This document shows positions 43,268-52,930 of a stretch of 64,000 nucleotides of DNA, piece by piece. Location of the stretch: NCBI GenBank assembly GCA_026225945.1, contig JAMJFZ010004066.1, positions 2,215,001-2,279,000 on the forward strand. Reading direction: 5' to 3'. Numbering within the stretch: position 1 is the first letter of the stretch; each line of letters starts with the position of its first letter. The DNA is from Cricetomys ansorgei. Taxonomy: Eukaryota; Chordata; Mammalia; Rodentia; Nesomyidae. A program made the translations under genes and the position numbers. Under the pieces are notes generated by a model that saw only the letters and a list, made by a program, of their open reading frames with translations, searched no databases and was not told the origin of the DNA.

Positions 43268-43545
43268 GAGTATTCTTCCTTTCCCCCTTCTTCCTCCCAC
43301 TCTTCCTTCTCCTCTTCCTTTCTCCTCCTCCTCCTCTCCCTCTCCCGATAGGGTTTCGTGTATCCTAGAGTAGCCTTAAACTTGTTATGTAGCTGAGAAT
43401 GACCTTGAAATCCCCATCCTCCTGTCTCAACTTCCCAAGAACTGGAATTACAGATGTGCACCACCACATCTGGCATTTGGGTGCTGGGGCTCAAACCAGG
43501 CCTTCACGCGTGCTGGTCGAGCCCTCTACCAACCGGACTACATTG
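43268..43545 (-). repeat. B4A SINE with expanded pyrimidine tail
   Basis: CT-rich (TCC/CTT) tract 43268-43345, GATAGGGTTTCGTGTATCC, GGAATTACAGATGTGCACC, then an ID-type end (GGGCTCAAACCAGGCCTTC). Confidence 0.7.
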
Positions 43546-44237
43546 AACCCTTGATCTTCTATCTGTCCACGTAGGTCTGAATTTCTCTTCTCCCTACCCC
43601 CACCCCTGCTCTTTTTATAGAGAGACATTTAAGCTAGTCTCGTTACTGCACATCCTCAGTGGCACGAAATTAAAAATAAAAGCTAATGAGTCACAGTATC
43701 TCCAGGCTCTGGCTCCTCAGGAGCCCAGATAGTTGACGGGCTCGGAGCAAGTTCAGTGGCAGCTTCTAAAGAGCTGACTAGGTCCCAGCCAGCCTGCTCC
43801 TGCTGCACCAGCAGACTGGCTGGACACCCTGGAGATGTCAGCCTCTGAGTGGAGTGAGCAGTCAGGCCCTGTTAGGATGTCACTTGGCGTCATGATTTTG
43901 AAGAATGGGCTATTTGAACCAAATGATCGGTCTCTCTCTTTCTCTCTCTCTTTCTCTACCTCTACCTCCCTCTCTGTTTTCTTGTTCTACGATTCATTCC
44001 AGTGAGTTATTGAGACCGCAGCTGGCTCACAGAAACCTGCGGATCTGTAGCCTGTTAGATGGAGGTATGGTCATCACTGGGACTTCCCATTGGTATTTTA
44101 AGTAGGGTTTTTCTTACAGGACTATTTAACGCCAGGAGTTAGTGTTGGATAGGATTGGATTGACAGATGGTGGGTGTGGGAACAGTGGAGGACTGGCTTG
44201 GAGGAAAGCCATCACTTGGAGCTGGATGATAAAAGGC
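43546..44237. other. unassigned stretch
   Basis: No gene recognised. (CT)n-rich at 43930-43975; AATTAAAAATAAAAGC near 43667. Confidence 0.4.
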
Positions 44238-44705
44238 AACAGGAGTTGGGGAGTTGGCTCAGTAGGTAAATGCTTGCTGTGCAAGTGTGAGGATCTAAGT
44301 TCAAATCCCAACACCCAGGTAAACGCTGGGTGTGGTGGTGTGTACCAATAACCCCAGTGCTTTGGGGTTGAGACAGGATCCTAGAAGCTTCCTAGGCAAC
44401 CTAGCCATTGAGCAGGTGTGAGTGAGAGACTCCATTTCAAAAAATAAGGTGAATGATTGAGGAGGATATCTGATACCAACGTTTGCACTCCACACATAGG
44501 CGCAGGTGAGCACAATCACACACACATGCAAACACACACTCATGCACACGCACACACACATATTTGCAGGTGAGTGCATTCACACACACATGCATACATG
44601 CACTCTCATGCACACACACACACACACACATGTGCAGGTAGGTACATTCATACACACATGCATACATGCACTCTAATGCACATGCACACACACATGCACA
44701 CATCG
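44238..44705 (+). repeat. RSINE1 with CA tail arranged as 64-68 bp repeat
   Basis: RSINE1 body 44238-44500 (GTTGGCTCAGTAGGTAAATG, GAGTGAGAGACTCC). GCAGGT anchors at 44502, 44566 and 44634 define about three copies of a 64-68 base CA-rich unit with ACATGCATACATGCACTC. Confidence 0.8.
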
Positions 44706-45461
44706 GAAAATGATACATTTGGGAAGATATTCTATGTAATAGGGAGGATTGAAAATTTGACACAGATTGACTTGCCCTGTTTCACTCCCTGCTAGTGCCA
44801 GAGTCTGCATCTTTGCACCTTTGATTTCTCCATAGAGGGACCAGGGCCACTCACACCACAAAGGTGGCAGGCATCGCAGGGACAGAACTCCCCTCGCTCT
44901 GATTGGTGTATTTGTTGGAGTTGAATCAATCACACACACAGCAGCAGGAAACAGGCTCAGTGTCTCTTTCTGTCTGTCTTTTCCTTTTTCTTTCTCTTGA
45001 TGAGATTCCGATACCTGTGCTACAGAATGGGTCTCCTGCTGCCTGTATTTGGAAGCTGGCTTTTTGTGTTGCTCGTTTAGAGAAGAATGAAGCCTTCCTT
45101 GGGACGCAGGTTGTGATTATTAAGGCACAGCCAAGGAAACGGCCAATAGCTGGCGTTTGTAAGAAAGTAGGGACTGGGTTATTAATTTGGAGCCCGGCAT
45201 ATCCTAGCTTTCGCTAACCTTACCTTTCTGTTCTTGCTGTAAGATTGCATGCCCGCTCTAGCAGGGGTCCATTTGTCATACAAATAGTTCTTAGCTCTGT
45301 CAAAATAATAATGTGACACCCCTACTCTCACCCCAGAGCGCCACATGAGTTCTGGCCAGGAAAAGCAAAGAAATGTCTACCTTCAAAGTCATCCCCTGAG
45401 CTAAGTAAACCAGCATTCATCAGGAAGTACATAGACTTTGTTTTATAAAAAACAAAATGGT
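44706..45461. other. unassigned single-copy stretch
   Basis: No gene or repeat recognised. Confidence 0.4.
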
Positions 45462-45548
45462 AGGGTTGAGGGTATAGCTCAGTGGATAGAGTACTTTCCT
45501 AGAATGTATAAAGCTTTGGGTTTCAGTCCCCAGCCCTGAATAAACCAG
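45462..45548 (+). repeat. ID SINE
   Basis: GGGTTGAGGGTATAGCTCAG, TGGATAGAGTACTT, GGTTTCAGTCCCCAGCCC. Unlike the minisatellite units it retains a B-box region. Confidence 0.75.
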
Positions 45549-45584
45549 TTAAGGAGACAAACTTTCAGGTACACCTGTGAGGGA

Positions 45585-45887
45585 AGATCTAGGTTAGGTT
45601 GGCCTCTGGGCACACCTGTGTTAATTGATGTGAGAAGACCTGCCTACCATGGGTGGCACCATTCCCTAGGCTGGGATCATGAACTGTATACAAAGGAGAA
45701 AGGGAGCCTAGCACTAGCATGCCCTCACCTGTGCTTCCTGACTGCATGTGATATGACCAGCTGCTTGAAGCTCCTGCTGGCCTTGACTTATCTTCCATGA
45801 TGACCTGTACTCTTGAACAGTGAGTTAGTCTCCCTTAAGTTCCCTTTGTCAGGGTATTTTAGCATAACAACAAGAAAACTAAGCCTA
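45585..45887 (+). mobile_element. MaLR-type LTR, 5' truncated
   Basis: GGTTAGGTTGGCCTCTGGG, GAAGACCTGCCTACCATGGG, GAACTGTATACAAAGG, GTTAGTCTCCC, AAGAAAACTAAGCC end. Confidence 0.6.
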
Positions 45888-45974
45888 TGGATCAGGATGT
45901 GAATTTGAATATATCAGGATAATTGGATTGTTGCTGTCACATCTTTCATTTCTGTCTACTCATTTTCAGAACCA

Positions 45975-46105
45975 GTTTGTGTTTGTTTTGTTTTGTTGTG
46001 ACAGGATCTGTACACATAGCCAAGGCTAGTCTCAAGCACATAATCCTCTTGCCTCAACCTCCAGAGTGATGAGATTATAGGTGTCTGATACCATGTGCAA
46101 CCATG
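45975..46105 (-). repeat. B1-type SINE
   Basis: TTTTGTTGTGACAGGATCTG, CCAGAGTGATGAGATTATAG. Old reversed B1. Confidence 0.6.
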
Positions 46106-46144
46106 AACCAATATTATTTTATCTTTTATCTAAAAATAAAAGGG

Positions 46145-46560
46145 GGCTGAGGAGATGGCTTGGTCAGTAAAGAGCTTGCTGGGCAAGCATGACCTGAGTT
46201 TGACCTGCAGTACCATGTAGCAGTGTCTTGCCTATAATCTCAGCGCTGGGGAGGCAGATACAGATGAGTCCCCGTGTTAACTGATGTGGGAAGACCTGCC
46301 TACCATGGGTGGCACCATTCCCTAGGTCGGGATTGCGAATGGTATACAATGGAGAAAGGGAGCAGAGTACTACCATGCCCCCATCTGTGCTTTCTGACTA
46401 GTTCCACTGGACAGCTACCCTAGATCACTGAAATTCATGTTAAGCAAGAGACTCTCTTTCAAAAAATAAGATGGGTAGTAACTGAGGAAGACACCCAATA
46501 TCAACCTCTGACCTCCGTACACACACACAGCTTGTGCAGGTATACACAGGTGCACATGCT
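46145..46560 (+). repeat. RSINE1 interrupted by an internal LTR scrap
   Basis: RSINE1 5' part (GGCTGAGGAGATGGCTTGG ... GGGGAGGCAGATACAG) to about 46275. Its 3' part (CTAGATCACTGAAATTCATG, AAAAAATAAGATGGG, GGAAGACACCCAATATC) runs from about 46396. Confidence 0.75.
46276..46395 (+). repeat. 120-bp internal MaLR fragment inside RSINE1
   Basis: Nearly matches 45615-45735 of the LTR 650 bases upstream, sharing the block GACCTGCCTACCATGGGTGG and its extension to CCTAGG. It has neither LTR terminus, so it did not arrive as a complete LTR. Confidence 0.75.
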
Positions 46561-46689
46561 CACACAGACAAACACAACATAAAAGTGGAGAAAGAGTGAC
46601 TCTGAGTCCTGGCTCATGGCAGCAGCGTGGTCCTCAGAGGTGGGTTTACAGAAGTACCACAGGAAGGACTGGACAATTCCGTTCATCTC
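46561..46689. other. unassigned
   Basis: No gene recognised. Confidence 0.35.
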
Positions 46690-46960
46690 ACAGAGATGCG
46701 ATTCTAAGAAAAATTTTATTTTCGTGCTTAATAATTATTTACAGAAATGCATAATGAGTTGGTTTTGATAAATTGGATACCCATAAATGTGCTGTTAGCT
46801 CAAGCCAGAAAAAAAATTAATTTTAGAGCTTTATAGTCACAGGTAATTAAAAAAATGTAATTTTAACTTATATACTTTTTTTGTTGTTGAGAGACTTATG
46901 AGGGGGTGATTAATAAAATGCTACCAAGCATAAAAATATATTACATTAGAAGACCATTCT
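46690..46960. promoter_or_regulatory. candidate conserved non-coding element
   Basis: CTTAATAATTATTTACAG, AATGCATAATGAG, AAATTAATTTTAGAGC, ACAGGTAATTAAAAAAATG, GTGATTAATAAAATGC: an extreme cluster of TAAT/TAATTA cores free of repeats. Confidence 0.35.
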
Positions 46961-47309
46961 GTAGGGGAAATGGGATGGAAATATGAGATCAAGGGGAAAA
47001 AGAAAATTAAAAATTTTTGTACTATTAGAAAAAAAAAAAAGAGCTTGTCTGTACCTTCTCAGAGAAGGGTGATGGATACCGAATTGCTCTGGTGTGTAGA
47101 TTCTATTGTCTGCGTTTGGAAGAGTGATATGACAGCTTCATATTTTTTTCTAAATGGCAATATTTACAATAGATAAGTCTTATTATCCTTCGCAATTATT
47201 TAAACTTGGGAAAAATTCCAGGTGCCAATTAAAAATGTGAGAGGGCATTAAGTATTCAAATTCTCTGTGGTGGTAGAGTAAGAGTAACAGTAAGGTGCTG
47301 TCAGTAGAG
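46961..47309. other. unassigned AT-rich stretch
   Basis: A12 run at 47030-47041; no repeat recognised. Confidence 0.4.
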
Positions 47310-47645
47310 TGGGGCCTGGCGGCTACTCAGGGACTGAGGGGCAGGACTGCAAGGTCAAGGTCTGCCTGGACACGGAGCACATTCCAGGCCAGTCTGGGAG
47401 AGTTAGGAGACTGTATCCAAATCAAAAGTAAAATGAAGGCTGGGGGTGTAGCTCAGCAGTAGAATTTCCACCTAGAATCCCCCAGTGAGGGGCTGGGAGT
47501 GTAGATCAGCAGTAGAGCCCCTGCCTAGAATCCCTCAGTGAGAGGCTGAGGGGTGTGGCTCAGCGGTAGAGTCCCTGCCTAGAATCCCCTAGTGAGGGGC
47601 TGGGGGTTTGGTTGCTTAGCATCCACTAGGCCTATTCCCCAGTAC
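47310..47645 (+). repeat. B1-type SINE and ID minisatellite array E
   Basis: 47310-47430 diverged B1. From 47434 three to four units of the ID-derived repeat follow (GGGGGTGTAGCTCAGCAGTA, CCTAGAATCCCCCAGTGAGG), more diverged than arrays A-D. Confidence 0.8.
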
Positions 47646-48274
47646 TGAAGAAATCGGGCGACACCATCTTCAATGAGCTTCTCAGAGCCTTCCCTTTAAT
47701 GGAATTTTTCATTGCTATATGATAGAACAATAGGAAATTTGCATTACAGTTGAGTTTATCAGAACTGGATCATTTTGCCCAGACTATATGTTCTTGTGCA
47801 AGTACCCAAATGTCTCTGTAATGTGGAATGAGGTGTAGTGGGCTGAGTCTTCTGCAGTTCCAATCCCACCAGAACACAGAAGGCAGTTTTGAATTTTGAA
47901 ATGCTGAGAAACAGCTGTTCCTGTCTTTAATGAATTCTCTTTCTGTGCGACAAAGATCGTGCCTCGGTAATTACAACATCCATCAGATTATTTCGTTTAA
48001 ATCCTTAAATATGTTTTCCATTCTGAGAGAGAGAGAGAGAACTGCACGGAGGATTTCTTGGTACATGCTCTGACTAATTTCCCTCTTCCATAGGAAATGC
48101 AGATCTCAGCTAAGAATGATTCCTTGGTGTGAGAAAGAGACGGCGAAGAGACATTGCTAGGAAATTATGGGAGAGCTTTCTTTCCGGTGTCAAAGGACCA
48201 GCTGGGCCTCCAAAACACACCCAGATACAAGTATCTTTTCCTGCCTCCCTCCTTCCTTGCCACCCTTCTCTTCT
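47646..48274. other. unassigned AT-rich stretch
   Basis: No repeat recognised. GGTAATTACAACATCCATC and ATTATTTCGTTTAAATCC near 47968 are CNE-like; a (GA)n run lies at 48026-48040. Confidence 0.45.
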
Positions 48275-48485
48275 TGCTTGCTTTCTTGAACAGGGTCTTC
48301 TGTGCCAGGTGCCTTCATAGGCACTCTACAGCCCAGAATGACCTTGAACTTGGCTTCCACCTCCCAAGTGCTGAGATTAAAGACATAAAACTACAGCTGC
48401 TTTTATGGCGTGCTTGGAAGGGCATCTAGGCCTTCACATGTGTGCTAGGACAGCCTTCTCCCCACTGAGCCAGATCTCCAGCCCA
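48275..48485 (-). repeat. B4A SINE
   Basis: CAGGGTCTTCTGTGCCAGG, CAAGTGCTGAGATTAAAGAC, CCACTGAGCCAGATCTCC. Confidence 0.65.
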
Positions 48486-48494
48486 CAGAATTTT

Positions 48495-48900
48495 ACTTTG
48501 TACCACAGACAGAAAAATCACTCGTCGCTAAATATTAGTTCTGACACTCATAATTACTTCAGCAATTTTCAAGTGGCATCTGGAATATTCTATTAAAAGG
48601 GAATTAGCCTTTTCCTTTAATTTCCAATGCTTAATGTAATCAGGATAGTTCTATTTCAATTTATTAAGCAATAGCTAACTAGTGCTCTGAGCCATCAAGA
48701 CAGATAATCACGAAACTATGTGAAAATTAGTCTTTTCCCACTTAAAACATTGTCTAGCATGATGCTTCAAAAATACGTCTGAAAAAGAAGCTCCAATCTA
48801 TGAAGGTTTATGATTCTTTCTGTAACTGTGATAACCGTTAGCTAAACAAAGAGCCGCTTGCATTTTCCGGCTGACGCTTCAAGCGTGCGAAGCCACTTCC
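48495..48900. promoter_or_regulatory. candidate conserved non-coding element cluster
   Basis: CTCATAATTACTTCAGC, GGGAATTAGCC, CTTAATGTAATCAGG, CAATTTATTAAGCAATAGC, GATAATCACG, TAAACAAAGAGCCG. It is repeat-free with many TAAT cores and a TAAACAAAG (forkhead/SOX-like) motif. CpGs concentrate at 48862-48890. Confidence 0.35.
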
Positions 48901-49124
48901 AGAAAATGTGGGAGGCTGTCACAGCAGCACACTGCTAAAAATTCCTACATCGTGGTTGATTCCCAAGCATGTGGTCGGTAAGTGGCAGATTATATGTATG
49001 ATTTTTGTTTTGAAAGGAAGTCAACTTTTGTTGATTATGAGCTCCGAGATGTGGCTTCCTGTCTTGATGCAACTAATCTGTGTAGCGTGAGCAGAACGAG
49101 CAATTGATTTAAACAGTAAAGGAT
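48901..49124. other. unassigned
   Basis: No repeat recognised. Confidence 0.35.
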
Positions 49125-49300
49125 TCTGGGGCATGGCTAAGTGAGGAGAGTCTGCTTAGAGCACTCTCCCAGGTAGAGGAGAGGGGGTAGGACTCAGTGG
49201 TGTGGTGTTCTCCTAGAACTCTCAGTGAGGAGTAAGGGGCTGAGGGCATGGCTCAGTGGTAGAAGGTTTGCCTAGAACGTGAGAGGCCCTAGGTTCAATA
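49125..49300 (+). repeat. ID minisatellite remnant, array F
   Basis: Diverged ID-like units (GGGGCATGGCTAAGTGAGG, CCTAGAACTCTCAGTGAGG) followed by a fuller ID head (GAGGGCATGGCTCAGTGG) at 49240-49300. Confidence 0.65.
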
Positions 49301-49318
49301 TTAAGCACCCACAAACAG

Positions 49319-49625
49319 AGCATGGAGCCTGCCTGTAAGCCTAGCACGTGGAAGGTAGAGGCAGCAGGAAAACTACTTCAAGGTCATCTTTGGCTATATA
49401 GTGAGTTCAAGGCCAAGGCCAGCCTGGAATACCTGAGACCTTGTCTCAAAGCAAAACAAATAACATCAGAAACAGGAAAGGTGGGGTGCGGAGGGTTAGG
49501 GCAGAGACAGAAAAAGGTAAGGGGGGTGGGTTTCCAGATGGCTTAGCTGATGTAAACACCTGCCATGGGTGTGAGCCTGAAAACCTAGGAGGGATTTGAC
49601 TCTGACCTCCATGCATGAGCTGTGG
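49319..49625 (+). repeat. B1-type SINE and B3
   Basis: 49319-49465 B1 with an internal GGCCAA duplication (AAGGCCAAGGCCAGCC). 49515-49625 B3 (TTTCCAGATGGCTTAGC, TTTGACTCTGACCTCC). Confidence 0.6.
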
Positions 49626-49633
49626 CATTTGAG

Positions 49634-49682
49634 AGGGGGGGGAGGGAGGGAGAGTGAGGGAGAGAGAGAGGGGCTGCACAGA

Positions 49683-49740
<58 letters not shown>

Positions 49741-49741
49741 A
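49634..49741 (+). repeat. (GGGA/GAGA)n and (TATC)n microsatellites
   Basis: Purine run 49634-49672, then about 14 perfect TATC units (49684-49741). Confidence 0.97.
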
Positions 49742-49754
49742 TACATACATTTTA

Positions 49755-49850
49755 GGTAACATCCCACCGTAGCCCAGGATGGCCTCATACTTGGATCTCT
49801 CCTGCCTCAGCCTCCTCAGTGCTGGAATGACGGGCGGTCCTCACCAACCT
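49755..49850 (-). repeat. B1 fragment
   Basis: CGTAGCCCAGGATGGCCTCA, CAGTGCTGGAATGACGGGC. Confidence 0.65.
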
Positions 49851-50149
49851 CCCCCCTCCCCTTCAGGTTTGCACTTCTGACAGAAACTTGTTAGGGTCAG
49901 TACAATCCCCGCTTAGATTGTAGGGTCCCCACCTCACATCCCTGCCTTGCTTGTGACAGAGCTCCTGAAAGCGCTTTGGGCTTGTCAACTTAAAAGGAAA
50001 GGAATTAAAATATCAAGGCAGCAGCAATGAGTATTTAAGGCACGAAGTATACCCAAACATCAGTCTGAGGCTGCGAATCAAGTCTGACTTCCTTGAAACT
50101 GATGTTAAGAGCTTGAGTGCTCCCCTTTCATGACGGGGAGCTTAAATAT
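49851..50149. other. unassigned
   Basis: No gene or repeat recognised. Confidence 0.35.
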
Positions 50150-50360
50150 TGCATGCCGGGGCCCCTCTCCTCAGAAATCATAGCCCGCGCGTTTCATCTT
50201 GCACCTCCATCAAAGGCTGATGGCTTCATCATAGATTCAGAGTGTGCGAGCTGCGGGCCTCCCGGGGGACAGCTGGAGGGATTAACATTTTTATCACGCA
50301 GCTGATGGAAATGTACAATAAAAACAAGGCAGGCCTGATGGAGCCAGGGCTCAGGGCTAG
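50150..50360. promoter_or_regulatory. candidate conserved non-coding element
   Basis: GCCCGCGCGTTTCATC, CTCCATCAAAGGCTGATGG, GGGATTAACATTTTTATC, ACGCAGCTGATGG, GTACAATAAAAACAAGG. Repeat-free, with CpGs, two TGATGG repeats and E-box CAGCTG. Confidence 0.35.
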
Positions 50361-50461
50361 CGAAGGCAAGCAGGTGATCCACTCTGTGGCTGGAACCAGG
50401 ATGGGCTTCCAGGAGGAGGCGGAGGACTGACCCCAGTTAATAACCATCGTTATGAGCCATG
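50361..50461. other. unassigned
   Basis: No gene recognised. Confidence 0.3.
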
Positions 50462-51020
50462 ATGGTGTCTGTGGTGGGGTCAGTCCCCTAATTGGCTGAT
50501 GTGTTGGAATACTTAGTCCCCGGCTGGTGGTGTGTTGTGGGAGGCTGTGGGATCTTTCATCGTCTTTCATGGGTAGAGCCTTAATGCCGAAACAGGCCGT
50601 GGAGGGGGGTGACCTTTTAAAGAAGAGATTCATTTTATTTTTAGTAATGTGTCATGTCTGTGTCTCTCTGTGGGTATGTGTAGTGAGTGTGAGGTACCTA
50701 TGGGTCCCCTGGAGCTGGAGTTACAGATGGTTGTGAGCCGCCCAACGTAGCTGCCGAGAGCTGAGTTCCAGTCGCTGCAAAAGTCTTCTGACTCAACAGG
50801 TGAGCCACCTCTCCAGCCCTAGGTTTTGAGCTCTTAAACGCTTGGCCCTATTTCCTGTATGCTCCCTGCTCCGTGATTGGCTCATGTGTTAGCAAGCAGC
50901 CTTGTGCTCCTGCAGCCACCGTGGGCTGTGTGCCCACAAACTGTGAGCCAGAGCAAATCCTTCTTCCCTTGAGCTGCTTCTAGTCAGGTGCTTAGCCACA
51001 GCAAGGAGACTCGTAATGAC
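50462..51020 (+). mobile_element. MaLR-type LTR split by B2
   Basis: 5' part to 50617 (GTCCCCTAATTGGCTGATG, TTGTGGGAGGCTGTGGG). 3' part from 50820 (AACTGTGAGCCAGAGCAAAT, TTCCCTTGAGCTGC, AGCCACAGCAAGGAGAC). Confidence 0.6.
50618..50818 (-). repeat. B2 SINE
   Basis: GATTCATTTTATTTTTAG tail, GAGCTGGAGTTACAGATGGT, GTGAGCCACCTCTCCAGCCC. Confidence 0.85.
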
Positions 51021-51324
51021 GTCTTCACCCGGCTTCTGGCTAGGATGGCCCTTCTACGACATTTTGAGGGTCTGTTGTGCATTTCTGAGGTTCAGGGAAT
51101 GTCAATAGCAGAGCTGGAAAATGAGATAGGAAAAATAGGGTTCAATAAAATGGCTTGGCAGCAAAGGAGCCCGTAGTATGGACAAAGGGGTTTCTCCCCC
51201 ACTGGACAACTCGGAAAGTCTTTAGATCTCACGTTTTGGACTTACCTCACCCAGGCTTGAGCAAGCCATGTGTCTGTGAGCAAGCCCTGCATTACCGCAT
51301 GCCTGGCCAAGGGCTTGGGGGTTT
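51021..51324. other. unassigned single-copy stretch
   Basis: No gene or repeat recognised. Confidence 0.35.
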
Positions 51325-51920
51325 TGTTTTGGTTGGTTAGTTTTTGTAGTTTTGAGACGAGTTCTCATGTACCTCAGGCTGGTCTCGAACTCTCTATGTA
51401 GCTGTCCGAGTTTTTCTGTTGCTGTGATAAAACTCTGCCAAAACCAAGAGGAAAGGGTTTATCTCATCTTACAGCTAGCAGTCTACAACTGAGGGACACT
51501 GAGGCAGAAACTGAAGCAGAGCCCTCGGAGGAATGCCGCACACCAGCCTGTTTTTCACAGCTTATTCAGCTACCTTTCTTACAAGGCCTGGACCACCTGC
51601 CCAGGGATGGCACCGCCCACAGTGGGCAGAGCCCTCCTACATGGATCATAGAAAACGTCCCATAGGCCAACCCAATGGCAGCTATTCCTCAGCCGAGAGT
51701 CCCTCCTCCCAGGCGTCTCTAGTTTGTATCAAGCTGACAAAGATGAACGAGAACAGCAATAAGAATGAGAACTTCCGATCATCCTTACCCTGCCTCTTTA
51801 GGGCAGGGGTTACAGGTGTGTTCTACCATGTCCAGTTTTACACAGTACTAGGGGGCCGAACCCAGGGTTTTGTGCATGTTAGGCAAACACTTTACTAACA
51901 GAGCTACATGCCCAGTGGGG
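51325..51920 (-). repeat. B4A SINE split by a MaLR LTR
   Basis: B1 3' part (TTTTGAGACGAGTTCTCATG, AGGCTGGTCTCGAACTC, to 51404) and the remainder (GGGGTTACAGGTGTGTTC, then ID end CCGAACCCAGGGTTTTGTGC, 51755-51920). Confidence 0.7.
51405..51750 (-). mobile_element. MaLR-type LTR
   Basis: Reversed: TTTTTCTGTTGCTGTGATAA, GGAAAGGGTTTATCTCATC, GGCACCGCCCACAGTGGGC, GTATCAAGCTGACAAAG. Same subfamily as 15685-16335. Confidence 0.65.
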
Positions 51921-52011
51921 GGTGGGGGGCTGCTTTCTTCCTTTCACTCCTACCCTGCCAAAGAACATCACCCCTATATGACCCAACTGTCAGGGAAGAC
52001 CCAGGTAAAAG

Positions 52012-52195
52012 GCCAGCGCGATGACTCAGTGGGTAAGTGTGCTTGCTGTCAAGCCTGATAACGTGACTTCCAACCCTGGGACCCATATGGTGGAAGGAAA
52101 GAGCTGACCTCTGACCTCTGTCTGTGCACCATGGCACACATGCACACTTGCACATGTGAATGCATACATGAACAATACTAAATAAATGTAGTTTT
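52012..52195 (+). repeat. B3 SINE
   Basis: GCGCGATGACTCAGTGGG, GTCAAGCCTGATAACGTGAC, GGACCCATATGGTGGAAGG, AATAAATG tail. Confidence 0.8.
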
Positions 52196-52385
52196 CCCCT
52201 TCCTTCCTTCCTTCTTTCCTTCCTTCCTCCTTCCTTCCTTCCTCTCCTTCCTTCCTTCCTTCCTTCCTTTCCTCCCTCCCTTCCTTCCTCCTTCCTTCCT
52301 TCCTCCCTTCCTCCCTTCCTTCATTTCTCTTCCTTCCTTCTTCTCTTCCTTCCTTCTCTTCATTTCTCTTCTCTTCTTTCTCTTC
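52196..52385 (+). repeat. (TTCC)n pyrimidine tract
   Basis: About 190 bases of TTCC units with CTCC/TTTC variants, between a B3 tail and a B1 tail. It is purine-free except for single bases. Confidence 0.97.
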
Positions 52386-52530
52386 TTTTTTTTTTCTTAG
52401 ACATGAGCTCACTGTGTAGCCCTGAATGGTTTGGAATTTTCTCTGTAGACCAGTCTTGAACTCACAGAAATTCACCTGCCTCTGCCTCTAGATTACTGGG
52501 ATTAAAGGTATGCATTACCACATGTGACTA
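52386..52530 (-). repeat. B1 SINE
   Basis: T-rich start, TTAGACATGAGCTCACTGTG, GTCTTGAACTCACAGAAAT, ATTACTGGGATTAAAGG. Confidence 0.75.
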
Positions 52531-52556
52531 ATAAATGTTATTTAAAAAAAAAAAAT

Positions 52557-52699
52557 CTGAGCCCCGAGGTGATTGCTCATGCCTTTGATCCCAGCACTCA
52601 GGAGCCAGAGGCAGGCAGATTTCTATGAGTTCAAGGCTAGCCTGGTCTACAGAGTAAGTTCTTGGGCAGCCAGTTATAACACAGAAACGTTGTCTCAAA

Positions 52700-52758
<59 letters not shown>

Positions 52759-52760
52759 GT
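52557..52760 (+). repeat. B1 SINE with (AAAT)n tail and likely TSD
   Basis: GCCCCGAGGTGATTGCTC, GATCCCAGCACTCAGGAGC, GAGTTCAAGGCTAGCCTGG, then about 15 AAAT units (52697-52758). AAAAAAATCTGA occurs on both sides (ending about 52560 and 52778), fitting a target duplication. Confidence 0.85.
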
Positions 52761-52781
52761 TAATTAAAAAAAAATCTGAAA

Positions 52782-52930
52782 CAAGCTGCGCATGGTGGCC
52801 CACGCCTTTAATCTCAGCACCCCAGAGGTAGAGCAGACGGATCTCTGTGAGTTTGCGGCCAGCCTGGTCTACAGAGTGAGTCCCAAGCCAGCCAGGACCA
52901 CACAGAGAGACTTTTGTCTCAAAAACAAAA
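52782..52930 (+). repeat. B1 SINE
   Basis: GCTGCGCATGGTGGCCCACG, GGCCAGCCTGGTCTACAGAG, TTTTGTCTCAAAAACAAAAG. Relatively well preserved. Confidence 0.85.
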
